Positions 15,742-24,536 of a DNA stretch of 64,000 nucleotides are shown here, piece by piece. A program made the translations under genes and the position numbers. The first letter of the stretch is position 1. Every line of letters begins with the position of its first letter. The stretch covers positions 1 through 64,000 of IMG/VR virus record IMGVR_UViG_3300017917_002765. One strand, written 5' to 3'. The notes below the pieces were generated by a model. The model made no database searches. It was given only the letters and a program-made list of their open reading frames with translations, and was not told where the DNA came from. Origin of the DNA: a virus.

Positions 15742-17331
15742 TTAATTTAAAGTTGTAAATTCTCCATTAATAAAAGTAATATGTTGAGCACGGCCATCCT
15801 CATGTATGATAACATGTGATTGTAACCAAGTGCTTGGTCCTAAGTTATATCCAACACGCATGTTGGTTGATGTTCCCACAGCCAATGCACCATCTTTACG
15901 ACCTGGTGTGTGATAATGACCAACAACAATTTTTGTATTCAGCCTTCTAAATTGTAAAAGTGAACCACGACTACCATTAGAACCAATGTCACCATGCTGA
16001 CCTAATTCCCATCCACCCTTAACCTTGTAAGAGTCGGTTCTGCTTAATGTGATAAACTTAGGATATTTCTGTTTAATCAAGGCTGGAATAACACCATCAA
16101 CAGATGTAGGATTGCTTGCATGTTGCTCAAGCAATATGTCTGATAATTGCATATATAATCTTGAGTTTTTGAATGTTGGTTGTTTCTTCCAATCCTCATT
16201 CTTTAACCATCTATCCAAGAAATCATCATGATTACTACGTACAATAACCACATTCTTATATTTCTCAAATGGTTTTAAGGAATTCATCATAATATCAAGC
16301 TCTTTATTCAAATCATTGGTTCCGTTTACTTCTTTACCATACTGAACGAAAGGGTCTTTCATTTGATGATGCGATATTGAATCACCATCAAAAACATCGT
16401 GTAATACAACATGATTAGGTTTAACTTTATCCATAAGTTTTAACGTGGAATTAATCACGTTTTGGTCGTGATGACCGAAATGCACATCCCCAAGGATAAT
16501 AGCTTCAATTGAATTTATTTTACTAACTTTTCCACCATCAACTCGATAATACAAATCTGTAAAAGCACCAGTCTTATCATCAGCTGTAACTTGGCGGACA
16601 AAGAATACATCTTTGTCTTTTATTTCAACGACAACAAAACCTAATGTGTGGTGAAACTCACCTTTCTTACCAGCCTTTGAATCAGTGTAATTCTTTACAG
16701 TAACAGCACCAGTGGTGAGCATCATCTTTGGCTTAGAACTTTCAAGCACTGGTATCATTTCTAATTGAACCTTGGGACTGCCAAATATACAAGAGTTTAT
16801 ACCACTCATACCTTGCATACCACTCATAGGATTGGTTGCCGTTGGTTGAATCTTAACATCAGACATAATCGACACATACTTGTGAATGTCATGTCGGTTA
16901 GCATCAGCATATTTGATGATTTCTTCTACCCAATTTTCTTCACTTTGCTGACCAGCCGTGAAGATAGAAGTAGGGTTTTTGTAGCGACCAAGTATGATGT
17001 GAATATCAGCATCAATCTCTTTGGCATAAGCTTCTATGTTCTCATAAAGTCCTTTATGGACCCTAGTGTTGTTTTGACCCCAAGTGATTATGAATCGTTT
17101 TTTGGTTTTGTCAAACTTACGTTGCTTAGCAATTGTATATTGCTCAGGCTCAGCATCAGTTTTTTCTTTAAGACCAAGTCTTTCACTAACCCATTTTCTT
17201 ATTGTTCTTTCAGTAACACCCATTTCTTCTGAAAGCATAAAAGCTCTTTTTTCCCATGAGATGTTTGATTTCTCAGAGTAAACTTTTTTAATCCTGTCTA
17301 CTTGTTCATCTGTTAATTTATTAAAATTCAT
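15742..17331 (-). CDS. HTH plus metallophosphoesterase fusion protein
   Basis: 529 residues. N-terminal HTH (KRAFMLSEEMGVTERTIRKW, about 27-46), a long middle domain, then a C-terminal calcineurin-like domain with IILGDVHFGHHDQNV (about 279-293), VLHDVFDGDSIS, IVRSNHDDFLDRWL, GQHGDIGSNGSRG and KIVVGHYHTPGR. Looks like a phage DNA exonuclease or phosphoesterase tied to DNA by the HTH. Its start overlaps the stop of the prs gene by 4 nt (ATGA). Confidence 0.8.
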   Translation of the reverse strand: MNFNKLTDEQVDRIKKVYSEKSNISWEKRAFMLSEEMGVTERTIRKWVSERLGLKEKTDAEPEQYTIAKQRKFDKTKKRFIITWGQNNTRVHKGLYENIEAYAKEIDADIHIILGRYKNPTSIFTAGQQSEENWVEEIIKYADANRHDIHKYVSIMSDVKIQPTATNPMSGMQGMSGINSCIFGSPKVQLEMIPVLESSKPKMMLTTGAVTVKNYTDSKAGKKGEFHHTLGFVVVEIKDKDVFFVRQVTADDKTGAFTDLYYRVDGGKVSKINSIEAIILGDVHFGHHDQNVINSTLKLMDKVKPNHVVLHDVFDGDSISHHQMKDPFVQYGKEVNGTNDLNKELDIMMNSLKPFEKYKNVVIVRSNHDDFLDRWLKNEDWKKQPTFKNSRLYMQLSDILLEQHASNPTSVDGVIPALIKQKYPKFITLSRTDSYKVKGGWELGQHGDIGSNGSRGSLLQFRRLNTKIVVGHYHTPGRKDGALAVGTSTNMRVGYNLGPSTWLQSHVIIHEDGRAQHITFINGEFTTLN

Positions 17332-18332
17332 TTTGAATTTTTAAGACGATTGTTATTTTTTAAAGTTTCATAACTGTAAAGTCTATCAGTCGCATAAATG
17401 GCTGTGGATATTCTTTCAGCAATGCTTATTGTTTTAATCTTTTTCATAGCATCGATTTCTTTCTCATTAAGACTTGTTTTTAAACCTAGTGAGTTACTCA
17501 ATACCAATTCAGTCAATTTTGAGTTGGCTATATTCTCATACGCCTTTCCAGACAACACACCGTGACTTATAATCGCTCTAACACTTTTGGCTCCATTGTC
17601 CAACAAAACTTCAGCAGCTTTACAAAGAGTCCCAGCTGTATCAACCATGTCATCAAGGATGACAACGTCTTTACCTTTAACATCACCTATGATAACCATC
17701 TTATCAACTTCATTGGCTTTGCTTCTGGTTTTATCCATCATGACAATGTTAAGTTCGTGACCTAGTTTAGCTACTTGGTCTCTGACACCCTTAACTCGTT
17801 TACCAGACCCAGCGTCTGGACCACATAGAATAGTGTCTTCTGTAACGATTGAGCCAATATAATCATCGAACACATTTTTACCCTCAATGTGTGTCACAGG
17901 TATTTCAAAAAAACCTTGAATCTGGTTGGCATGTAAATCATATGTTATGATTGATGTGGCACCGCAAGCTTCCAACATCTTTGCCATTACCTTTGCACCT
18001 ATTGGACCTCTAACTTGGTCTTTTTTGTCTTGACGGGCATATGGGAAATAAGGTAATATCGGGATGATTTCGCTAGCGGATGCTCTTTTTGCTGCATCAA
18101 TAGATAATTGAAGCTCAATTATTTTGTCACTGGTATCTGGACTTGTTAGTAAATAAACTCTGCGACCACGAATGGTATTTGGGAAATCAATACACAATTC
18201 ACCATCTGAAAACTTTTGTTCATTTAACAAACCTAAGCTAATGCTTAAAAGATTTTTACCAGTCTGACATTTGGTAATGATTTCATTGGCCAAATCCAAA
18301 CGATTATCAATTGAAAATAGAATAGACTCCAT
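17328..18332 (-). CDS. prs: Ribose-phosphate pyrophosphokinase (PRPP synthetase-like)
   Basis: 334 residues. Family motifs: FSDGELCIDFPNTIRGRRVY, the catalytic loop PYFPYARQDKKDQVRGPIGA, TYDLHANQIQGFF, LCGPDAGSGKRV and the PRPP loop VVILDDMVDTAGTL. Makes PRPP from ribose-5-P and ATP. Homologues in phages can instead make ADP-ribose pyrophosphate for NAD rebuilding; the partner nicotinamide transferase is not in this window, so PRPP synthesis is the default reading. Confidence 0.9.
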   Translation of the reverse strand: MESILFSIDNRLDLANEIITKCQTGKNLLSISLGLLNEQKFSDGELCIDFPNTIRGRRVYLLTSPDTSDKIIELQLSIDAAKRASASEIIPILPYFPYARQDKKDQVRGPIGAKVMAKMLEACGATSIITYDLHANQIQGFFEIPVTHIEGKNVFDDYIGSIVTEDTILCGPDAGSGKRVKGVRDQVAKLGHELNIVMMDKTRSKANEVDKMVIIGDVKGKDVVILDDMVDTAGTLCKAAEVLLDNGAKSVRAIISHGVLSGKAYENIANSKLTELVLSNSLGLKTSLNEKEIDAMKKIKTISIAERISTAIYATDRLYSYETLKNNNRLKNSK

Positions 18333-18335
18333 ATT

Positions 18336-18530
18336 TTATTTTGAAGTTCTTACAAAATATATCCAACCAGAATCTGAATTCTTGGTTAATATATCTGCAA
18401 TTTCTTGAGCCTTCTCTTTGTTATCTAATTCCCATACTTCTGAATGTGAGTCAATTAAAACAACTTCAACCGTTTGACCTTGTTCAATCATTCTCTTAAC
18501 AATCATGTAGCTTTCTAATCTTTCTTGCAT
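18336..18530 (-). CDS. Small hypothetical protein
   Basis: 64 residues (MQERLESYMIVKRMIEQGQT...), with a strand-helix-strand look (TVEVVLIDSHSEVWELDNKE). Lies 3 nt upstream of prs in the same operon. Function unknown. Confidence 0.6.
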   Translation of the reverse strand: MQERLESYMIVKRMIEQGQTVEVVLIDSHSEVWELDNKEKAQEIADILTKNSDSGWIYFVRTSK

Positions 18531-18580
18531 TTTATTTTTTGTTTAAAGCAAATGTACGATAAAAAATTGAATTAACCAAA

Positions 18581-18946
18581 TTAACCTTTAATTTTTTTCC
18601 AGTCACGGAGGTGCCAACGAGTCTTATATTTCCCTAATTCAAAATGACCATTATATAAAATGACATCCAGAGCCATTGGTAACTCAGAATATAGTTTATC
18701 CCAAGCAGCTTTCTGTTCATCTGTATAATCAACAAAATCTTCTTGAGAAAAAGGGTCGATATTTTTTGATTTACCGTTTAATATTAAATCAATGGCTTCA
18801 TATATTGTATCAAAACCAAATGGTGGAGCTATTTCATCACCGTCATCACCTTTATTTACTATGATTTTATTATCATCAATACTCCAACGTAAATGTTTTA
18901 ATAACTTTACGTGTTCTTCTTTTAATTCAAATATTATTGCACTCAT
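18581..18946 (-). CDS. Hypothetical protein
   Basis: 121 residues (MSAIIFELKEEHVKLLKHLR...). Conserved-looking DEIAPPFGFDTIYEAIDLIL and a C-terminal WHLRDWKKIKG. Resembles uncharacterised phage proteins; I cannot name a family. Confidence 0.65.
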   Translation of the reverse strand: MSAIIFELKEEHVKLLKHLRWSIDDNKIIVNKGDDGDEIAPPFGFDTIYEAIDLILNGKSKNIDPFSQEDFVDYTDEQKAAWDKLYSELPMALDVILYNGHFELGKYKTRWHLRDWKKIKG

Positions 18947-18952
18947 ATTATA

Positions 18953-19135
18953 TTATTTTCCGTTGTAAATTTTATCAAAATCATTTCTTTTCATAGAATA
19001 ATAAACCTTATCGTGCTTAAAGTATACAGTATCACCAAAATAATTCACATTCTTTGGTGTCCAAGTTTTTAAATCTTCAATCTTTAGATTTTTTTCCGTT
19101 TCGTTAGCAACGCCTACTTTAACTGTTATGTCCAT
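18953..19135 (-). CDS. Small hypothetical protein
   Basis: 60 residues (MDITVKVGVANETEKNLKIE...), beta-rich. Its start overlaps the end of the SLOG fragment gene 19119-19400 by 17 nt. Confidence 0.5.
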   Translation of the reverse strand: MDITVKVGVANETEKNLKIEDLKTWTPKNVNYFGDTVYFKHDKVYYSMKRNDFDKIYNGK

Positions 19136-19400
19136 AGTTAATTATTAAAACTTTTTTATTATTTTTTTTAGCTTTATTTATAGAATCCAATGTTCCACTG
19201 CTAATACCGTCCCAAAAGGCAACTATTAACTCTGATTCATTTACTATATCTGTATTTCTAATCATACCAGCTGATTTACCATATTTATCCCAGTCAGGTA
19301 TAAATATCTTAGTTGGTATATTATTTTCTTTAGCATATTCTTCACCTAAAGAATCAGCACCCTTAGCACCACCAATTTTTAACTTTTTATAAGTTTCCAT
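19119..19400 (-). pseudogene. C-terminal half of a SLOG/DUF2493-type protein, split by a homing gene
   Basis: 93 residues. KIGGAKGADSLGEEYAKE and PDWDKYGKSAGMIRN are the core of the DprA/YspA-like SLOG fold, which binds nucleotide ligands. The usual N-terminal strand (IGSRGF) is absent here but is found at 20227-20117 on the same strand, with a plus-strand GIY-YIG gene between. A promoter at 19413-19443 precedes this half, so it may still be expressed as its own polypeptide. Confidence 0.75.
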
Positions 19401-19412
19401 ATATTTATATCA

Positions 19413-19443
19413 CAAAGGTACTAATAAATTTTTAAATAAACAA
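19413..19443 (-). promoter_or_regulatory. Promoter upstream of the SLOG C-terminal half
   Basis: TTG, 20 nt, TACCTTTG on the minus strand, between the inserted GIY-YIG gene and the gene fragment. Confidence 0.7.
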
Positions 19444-19449
19444 AAAAAA

Positions 19450-20139
19450 ATGGAAAAAGTTAAAATTTATGGGTTAAAAGACCCAAACACAAACGAAATT
19501 AGATATGTCGGTAAAACAGAATTACCATTAGAAAAAAGATTATATTATCATATATGGGATTTAAAAAGATGTACTAATAAACACAAAATCAATTGGTTTA
19601 ATAAATTATTAAGTAATAACGAAAAACCAATAATATTTTTAATCGAAGAAGTAGATTTTAATGTTTGGAAACAAAAAGAAAAATATTGGATTAATGAAAT
19701 GAGAAAAAATGGATGTGATTTAGTAAACTACACTGATGGTGGTGATGGGTATACATCTGAGTGGTTAAAAAAACTTTGGCAAAATAAAGAATACCGTGAT
19801 TTTCATACAAATAGAGTTACTGGTGATAAAAACCCTTTTTTTGGAAAAACACACTCAGAAGAAACTAAAAATATTCTAAGAGTTAAATGCCCTAAAAGAG
19901 GAAAAGAACATGGTTGTTTTGGTAAATCTAAAACAGAAAAAGAAAAAATTAATTTAAGAAATAAACAACCAAATTTAAAAAAAGTTAAACGAATGACGTT
20001 AACTGGTGAAGTTATCGATGTTTGGATTGGTCTTAGATTTATGTGTAAGGAATTAAACTTGGATGATGCTGCTGTTATAAGGGTTATTAAAGGTAAAAAT
20101 AAGCACCACAAAAAATTTATATTTGCTTATGTTGAGTAG
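19450..20139 (+). CDS. GIY-YIG homing endonuclease with NUMOD3 repeats
   Basis: 229 residues on the strand opposite to its neighbours. GIY-YIG nuclease domain at 4-95 (KIYGLKDPN...IRYVGKTE..LEKRLYYH, catalytic Arg in KRLYYH, Glu in IEEVDF). NUMOD3-like GDKNPFFGKTHSEETK and GKEHGCFGKSKTEKEK bind DNA, then a C-terminal NUMOD1-like HTH (GLRFMCKELNLDDAAVIRVI). It interrupts a SLOG gene whose halves flank it. I see no intron core, so insertion appears to be direct. Confidence 0.88.
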   Translation: MEKVKIYGLKDPNTNEIRYVGKTELPLEKRLYYHIWDLKRCTNKHKINWFNKLLSNNEKPIIFLIEEVDFNVWKQKEKYWINEMRKNGCDLVNYTDGGDGYTSEWLKKLWQNKEYRDFHTNRVTGDKNPFFGKTHSEETKNILRVKCPKRGKEHGCFGKSKTEKEKINLRNKQPNLKKVKRMTLTGEVIDVWIGLRFMCKELNLDDAAVIRVIKGKNKHHKKFIFAYVE

Positions 20140-20227
20140 CAACCAGACTTATTTCTATTTTTGATAGAGTTTCTTTTAATAGTGTGTAATCACTAAAACC
20201 ACGACTACCTATTACAGCTACTTTCAT
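20117..20227 (-). pseudogene. N-terminal half of the split SLOG/DUF2493 gene
   Basis: ORF from ATG 20227: MKVAVIGSRGFSDYTLLKET then LSKIEISLV, after which the frame runs antisense into the GIY-YIG gene (ATQHKQI, stop). VAVIGSRGFSDY is the classic first strand and loop of DUF2493/YspA-like proteins. Joined to the 19400 fragment it would give IEISLV followed by GGAKGADS, matching the family order. Confidence 0.75.
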
Positions 20228-20230
20228 TTT

Positions 20231-21553
20231 CTATTTTACGTTGAACCCTAACGATTTTCTGTCTTTTTCTACTTGGCTAGCGTAGAAACCTTTATACGAT
20301 TCACTTATGAGACTAATCGTATCTTCTATACCCCAATTCTCATCATCATCAGACATTTCTTTTATGTTGTCAGCCAAATTTGCAATAAATGCACCTGTGA
20401 TGTTAACCTTTCTTCCATTAATCGTACCAGTTAAAGCATCATATACTTCTTGTATACGCCATTTTTCTGGTAAATGAATATTACAAACTTTGATGATTTG
20501 TTCTTCATTCAAGAAGCTGTAATCCAAAGTGAAATTAAATCTACCTGGTCTTTCAGCAGCCTTATCAACAAGACCTTTGTCATTAGTAGATGCCAACAAG
20601 CTAATCTTACGCTTCTTAACACCATCGAAGAATGATAAGAACTGACCCAATAGTCTGGTGTAGCTTCCGTTATCACGTGAACCTAAGTAAAGGTCAATAT
20701 CGTCCATGATGATTACACCATTCTCAAATACTTCACACGCTTCAAGAATTGACGCTAAGTCATCTGATGTATCGAAGTCTGGAATAATGAAAGTTGCGTT
20801 AGGTATTAGTCTTCTGGCAATCTCACGGATTGATTCAGTTTTTCCAGTGCCTGGTTCTCCATTCAACAAGTAACGAGCAGTCCCACCCTTCAATACTCTT
20901 GAAATAAAGTGGTCGATAAATTTCTTCTGAACATCATTTAAAATAAGTTCATTACTAGATTCTTTGATGTCGATTATTTCAATACCTTTGAATCGGTTTT
21001 CACGCAATTTAACCTTGATACACTTACCTTTGTATTCGGAATTATTAAAAGCCAAGGCAATTACCTTTTTGAAGCGCTCGTCAAACTCTTTGTGGCTGAT
21101 ACCTTTTTTAACACTCATGTTAAACTGAATGTTTAATTCATTTCGGTTATCAATATACATCTTTGTTTGGAAAATGTATTCATTGTCATCACCTTCTATT
21201 TTGCCCATGAACCAAAAAGAACCTGTGATTTCAAATACACCACCAAATAAAACTCTATTGACATTTTCTACCTGACCATAAGAGGTAATGGTTATTTCTT
21301 TATGTTTACCTTTATAACACGAATGCAGATAAGAGTTAAGCATTGCGAATTCGATGAATGTAATTTCTTCTGTTTGTGATTGCGCAGTATAATCATCCTC
21401 ATCCTCATCCACATCTTCATCATCAATAGGTTCATCCTCTAAAGATGCGATAAATCTTTCTGCATCTTCTTCACTATTTATTACGACTCTTTCAACATTT
21501 CTATTGGCTATGCTTGCCAATATGTCTTGAACTGATTTTGTTTTTTTTGCCAT
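20231..21553 (-). CDS. AAA+ ATPase (FtsH/p97-like core)
   Basis: 440 residues. Acidic N-terminal region (DEPIDDEDVDEDEDDYTAQS), then AAA core: Walker A LLNGEPGTGKTESI (about 232-245), Walker B NGVIIMDDIDLYL, sensor 1 ISLLASTNDKGL and AERPGRFNFTLDY (arginine finger region). Similar phage ATPases remodel protein complexes; the substrate is not clear. A related ATPase with a membrane anchor lies at 38608. Confidence 0.85.
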   Translation of the reverse strand: MAKKTKSVQDILASIANRNVERVVINSEEDAERFIASLEDEPIDDEDVDEDEDDYTAQSQTEEITFIEFAMLNSYLHSCYKGKHKEITITSYGQVENVNRVLFGGVFEITGSFWFMGKIEGDDNEYIFQTKMYIDNRNELNIQFNMSVKKGISHKEFDERFKKVIALAFNNSEYKGKCIKVKLRENRFKGIEIIDIKESSNELILNDVQKKFIDHFISRVLKGGTARYLLNGEPGTGKTESIREIARRLIPNATFIIPDFDTSDDLASILEACEVFENGVIIMDDIDLYLGSRDNGSYTRLLGQFLSFFDGVKKRKISLLASTNDKGLVDKAAERPGRFNFTLDYSFLNEEQIIKVCNIHLPEKWRIQEVYDALTGTINGRKVNITGAFIANLADNIKEMSDDDENWGIEDTISLISESYKGFYASQVEKDRKSLGFNVK

Positions 21554-21598
21554 ATTTTTGTTCTATTGTTTTAGTTAATTTATGTAATATATTTTGGC

Positions 21599-22186
21599 TC
21601 ATTCACCATTCTCCATTTTAGCTTTTAGTTTTGCTAAAATATCACTTGACTCACCCAAAGAAAATGTCGTAACATTCTTTGGCTTGGCTATCTTCCTAAC
21701 TTTTTCTTGTACTTGAGAATCCTGAATCTCTTGCACTCTCTCCACAAAAGATGACCTGCGAATACCATATAAAAGCCAATTGATATGCTTGTCACCTTTT
21801 AAAGATTTAGTGATAACCCAATTGTAAAACTCTTGTGCTACACCATAAGACATAAATGTTGTAGTGTCTTTTCCAGTTACACCCAAAGCTCGTTCTCCTA
21901 TTAACTTTGACACTGGAGATTCAACCTTATCCTCAGAAAACATTGATTTCATATGAGCCATTATGTCATCTTTAAATTCATCTGTGTTGATTCCTTGTAT
22001 AATATCTTGCACTGAAACCAATTGTTTATTGGTTATAGCACATTTGAAATTATCCTTGGGTTTTTCAAACACTTTAACAATGTTGGTGACTGGTAAATAA
22101 GACCTGACCAAATGATTGATGAAATTTTTGGATTTAGGGTTAGATAACATAGCATCTAAACTACTATGAATTTGTTCTTTAGTCAT
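21599..22186 (-). CDS. Hypothetical protein
   Basis: 195 residues, helical, with FKCAITNKQLVSVQDIIQGI in the centre and a K-rich C-terminal tail (SDILAKLKAKMENGE). Located just upstream of the AAA+ gene, so it may be a partner or adaptor. No family recognised. Confidence 0.65.
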   Translation of the reverse strand: MTKEQIHSSLDAMLSNPKSKNFINHLVRSYLPVTNIVKVFEKPKDNFKCAITNKQLVSVQDIIQGINTDEFKDDIMAHMKSMFSEDKVESPVSKLIGERALGVTGKDTTTFMSYGVAQEFYNWVITKSLKGDKHINWLLYGIRRSSFVERVQEIQDSQVQEKVRKIAKPKNVTTFSLGESSDILAKLKAKMENGE

Positions 22187-22196
22187 GTGTTACTTA

Positions 22197-22562
22197 TTAA
22201 GATAATAATTGAAAAGTTAAAAATAATTGTATGTAGTGTAGAACTTGGTCAAAACCAACGCTAACAAAAAAATTATGATAATCACCCTTGGCCCACAATT
22301 TACTATTAAGTCTACTAGTAAAATAATCTGTCACCCAATGACAAATAAATGTAATAGGCATGAAAAGAGCTAACATGAGATAATTACCAGTTAAAATTGC
22401 GTATATATTTGAGACTATCAACCATACAGTACTATAAGACAAAACATGCTCAGTTAAAGCTTCATTGCTTTTGCTTTTATTAACAGCTTGCCAATGTGTT
22501 TGCAAGACAAAATCAGAAAACCAATGGATTAAAATAATCAAAAAAATTATAGTTAAACTCAT
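22197..22562 (-). CDS. DUF3307 membrane protein
   Basis: 121 residues with three to four hydrophobic segments. HWFSDFVLQTHWQAVNKSKS and FICHWVTDYFTSRLNSKLW are the DUF3307 His/Asp motifs, suggesting a metal site at the membrane. Overlaps the start of the yqeY-like gene by 4 nt. Biochemical role unknown for the family. Confidence 0.75.
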   Translation of the reverse strand: MSLTIIFLIILIHWFSDFVLQTHWQAVNKSKSNEALTEHVLSYSTVWLIVSNIYAILTGNYLMLALFMPITFICHWVTDYFTSRLNSKLWAKGDYHNFFVSVGFDQVLHYIQLFLTFQLLS

Positions 22563-22993
22563 ACCGCTATCTTTTCAAGAATTATCCTATTTACTACCTT
22601 ATTATCAAAAGATTTACCCTTTTGTTCTTTATTAAACACACCCATCAAAAACCCTTGGTTTTTATTTATACCATCTCTACTAACTAATTCATCAACAATA
22701 ACTCTAATCTCATCTTCACTCATCAATGTAGGTAGATATGCTTGCAAATATGAAAGTTCAGCTGTTTGTTCTGTAACATCTTGACCAAGTTTTTTCTTAG
22801 CTTCAATAGTTTCATTAATTCCTTTTTCAAAAGACTTAACAACCTTAAGAACATTTTCATCAGTAGAGGGGATAAGTTTACCTTCTTGTGTTTGAATCGC
22901 TCCTTTCAAGACACCTAAAAAATTCTTTTTTTCGAAGTTTTTGGTTTTGTATGCTTCCATAAAGTCAGCATTGATTTTTTCTTTTAAACTCAT
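22559..22993 (-). CDS. YqeY-like (GatB/Yqey domain) protein
   Basis: 144 residues, the normal size. MSLKEKINADFMEAYKTKNF, FLGVLKGAIQTQEGK and LSYLQAYLPTLMSEDEIRVI are diagnostic. The domain is shared with the tRNA-binding tail of GatB amidotransferase. Free-standing YqeY is thought to bind tRNA. Driven by the promoter at 23031-23061. Confidence 0.88.
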   Translation of the reverse strand: MSLKEKINADFMEAYKTKNFEKKNFLGVLKGAIQTQEGKLIPSTDENVLKVVKSFEKGINETIEAKKKLGQDVTEQTAELSYLQAYLPTLMSEDEIRVIVDELVSRDGINKNQGFLMGVFNKEQKGKSFDNKVVNRIILEKIAV

Positions 22994-23030
22994 TGTTTTT
23001 GTTTTCCCAATTAAGTAATTGATTACGCTA

Positions 23031-23061
23031 CAAAGGTACTACATTTTTCAATCAAATGCAA
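23031..23061 (-). promoter_or_regulatory. Promoter for yqeY-like gene
   Basis: TTG, 20 nt, TACCTTTG on the minus strand. Confidence 0.7.
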
Positions 23062-23068
23062 GTCTATC

Positions 23069-23572
23069 TCAAGAATATTTTTCATAGTATTCAAAAACAA
23101 ACTTGTATCCGTTTTCTTCCATTACATCACTAGAATTAACAAGTTTCCACTTGGTTCTGTCAAAACCTTCAAGATATACATCACCATCAATTTCAGCCAA
23201 TATTCTAGTCAAATAAAGTTTGTTAGCATATGGAAAAGATTTCTTATATATTTCACCACCACCAATAACAAAAACATCATCGTTATTTTTAGCAGAAATA
23301 AACAAATTCAATAAATAATATAAGTCAGTATAGACTGCACAAGTATCATTGTAGAACTCTTTGTTTCTAGTAACAACCATGTTTAATCTGTTAGGCAAAG
23401 GTCTGAACCTTGGAGGAAGACTATCCCAACATTTACGACCCATAATAACAATGGACCCATCTGTAATTCGCTTAAAATTTTTTAAATCAGTTGGGAGCCT
23501 CCAAGGAATATCATTTCCTTTGCCAATTATATTGTTGCTTGACACAGCAACTATTATGTTAATGTTTGACAT
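23069..23572 (-). CDS. folA: Dihydrofolate reductase
   Basis: 167 residues. NIIVAVSSNNIIGKGNDIPW (substrate and Met20-loop region), VIMGRKCWDSLP (NADPH-binding), RLNMVVTRN and VFVIGGGEIYK are all present. Reduces dihydrofolate for thymidylate synthesis. Common in large phages. Overlaps 23559-23780 by 14 nt. Confidence 0.93.
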   Translation of the reverse strand: MSNINIIVAVSSNNIIGKGNDIPWRLPTDLKNFKRITDGSIVIMGRKCWDSLPPRFRPLPNRLNMVVTRNKEFYNDTCAVYTDLYYLLNLFISAKNNDDVFVIGGGEIYKKSFPYANKLYLTRILAEIDGDVYLEGFDRTKWKLVNSSDVMEENGYKFVFEYYEKYS

Positions 23573-23780
23573 TTCTTTTTATTAATATTTCACCATTTTC
23601 TTCCGTAATTGATTCTAATGTGTCTTTACCATATGTGGCAACATCAAAAACGACTGAACGATTTTGGTTTATCCAACGCTTAAAAATGAGTTCACCCTTA
23701 GCATTGAATAAATAAAGTTCATTTCCATGTATTTCTTTTCTAAAAGTTCCTCTTGTAAATTCTGAATTAAACATTTTCAA
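23559..23780 (-). CDS. Small hypothetical protein
   Basis: 73 residues (MKMFNSEFTRGTFRKEIHGN...), predicted all-beta. Overlaps folA and 23767-23955 by 14 nt each, so translation is probably coupled along this operon. Confidence 0.6.
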   Translation of the reverse strand: MKMFNSEFTRGTFRKEIHGNELYLFNAKGELIFKRWINQNRSVVFDVATYGKDTLESITEENGEILIKRNVKH

Positions 23781-23955
23781 GTTCTGACTTTTTTAAATTA
23801 ATAAGAGTTAATAAATGTGTATAAAATGAATAATCACAATACTTTTTTAAATAAAGCAAAACATATTTTTCCGCAGATTTTAATTGTTCTTGCGTCTTAC
23901 AAGATGAGATTACTTTTATTGTTTTGTCCTCTGTTTTTAATTTCATGTTATTCAT
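23767..23955 (-). CDS. Small helical hypothetical protein
   Basis: 62 residues (MNNMKLKTEDKTIKVISSCK...), mainly helical. Unrecognised. Same operon as folA. Confidence 0.55.
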   Translation of the reverse strand: MNNMKLKTEDKTIKVISSCKTQEQLKSAEKYVLLYLKKYCDYSFYTHLLTLINLKKSELENV

Positions 23956-23959
23956 TTAA

Positions 23960-24184
23960 CTAATTTTTAACACACTTATCACAATATAATGGAGGTGCTT
24001 GACCTATCGGAGTGGATATGTAATCTTCATCACCTACGCCACGTCTTTCTATCACCACACAATTACCATCAGAGTCTAAATCACTCTCTTTACATGAAAC
24101 ATAACACATCATACAAGAACATCTATTACAAAGAGCAACTGGATTTCCACCATTAAATTTTATAATTGGTTTTAGTACATCCAT
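23960..24184 (-). CDS. Cys-rich zinc-ribbon-like small protein
   Basis: 74 residues. CNRCSCMMCYVSC and a C-terminal CDKC provide at least two pairs of cysteines suitable for zinc. No family recognised. Confidence 0.6.
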   Translation of the reverse strand: MDVLKPIIKFNGGNPVALCNRCSCMMCYVSCKESDLDSDGNCVVIERRGVGDEDYISTPIGQAPPLYCDKCVKN

Positions 24185-24203
24185 AAAAACGTATTAATAA
24201 ATA

Positions 24204-24464
24204 TTACTCCTGTTCACCTTGTTTTGTCATCAAGGTGTTTAAGTGGTCAATAGCTGTTTTTAACATGTCATCCTTTTTACCATAACCATTTTGGTCCACA
24301 ACCATAACCAAAGAACAAAAGGCTTCAAAAGCACACGAAACGTCCTGTAAAATCATTGTTTTAGCATCTTCTGGTGTTTGCGGTAAAGGAATGTCATTTG
24401 GTTTTTTAAACATCATAACCTTTTCTCTAGTAGTATCGACATCAATAATCAATATATTCTTCAT
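24204..24464 (-). CDS. Hypothetical protein
   Basis: 86 residues from MKNILIIDVDTTREKVMMFK. An ATG 9 codons upstream exists, but the extension MYFCLKLNF looks non-coding. Acidic and helical (LQDVSCAFEAFCSLVMVVDQ). Small phage proteins with this N-terminus are common and uncharacterised. Confidence 0.65.
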   Translation of the reverse strand: MKNILIIDVDTTREKVMMFKKPNDIPLPQTPEDAKTMILQDVSCAFEAFCSLVMVVDQNGYGKKDDMLKTAIDHLNTLMTKQGEQE

Positions 24465-24536
24465 AAAGTTTAATTTTAAACAAAAATACACATTTTTTTT
24501 TAGACTATCAAGTATTTATAACAAAAAGATAAAAAC

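Noticed and set aside
19450-20139. Group I intron carrying the GIY-YIG gene
   Set aside because: The gene is on the opposite strand to the interrupted gene and I see no P/Q/R/S core; direct insertion is simpler.
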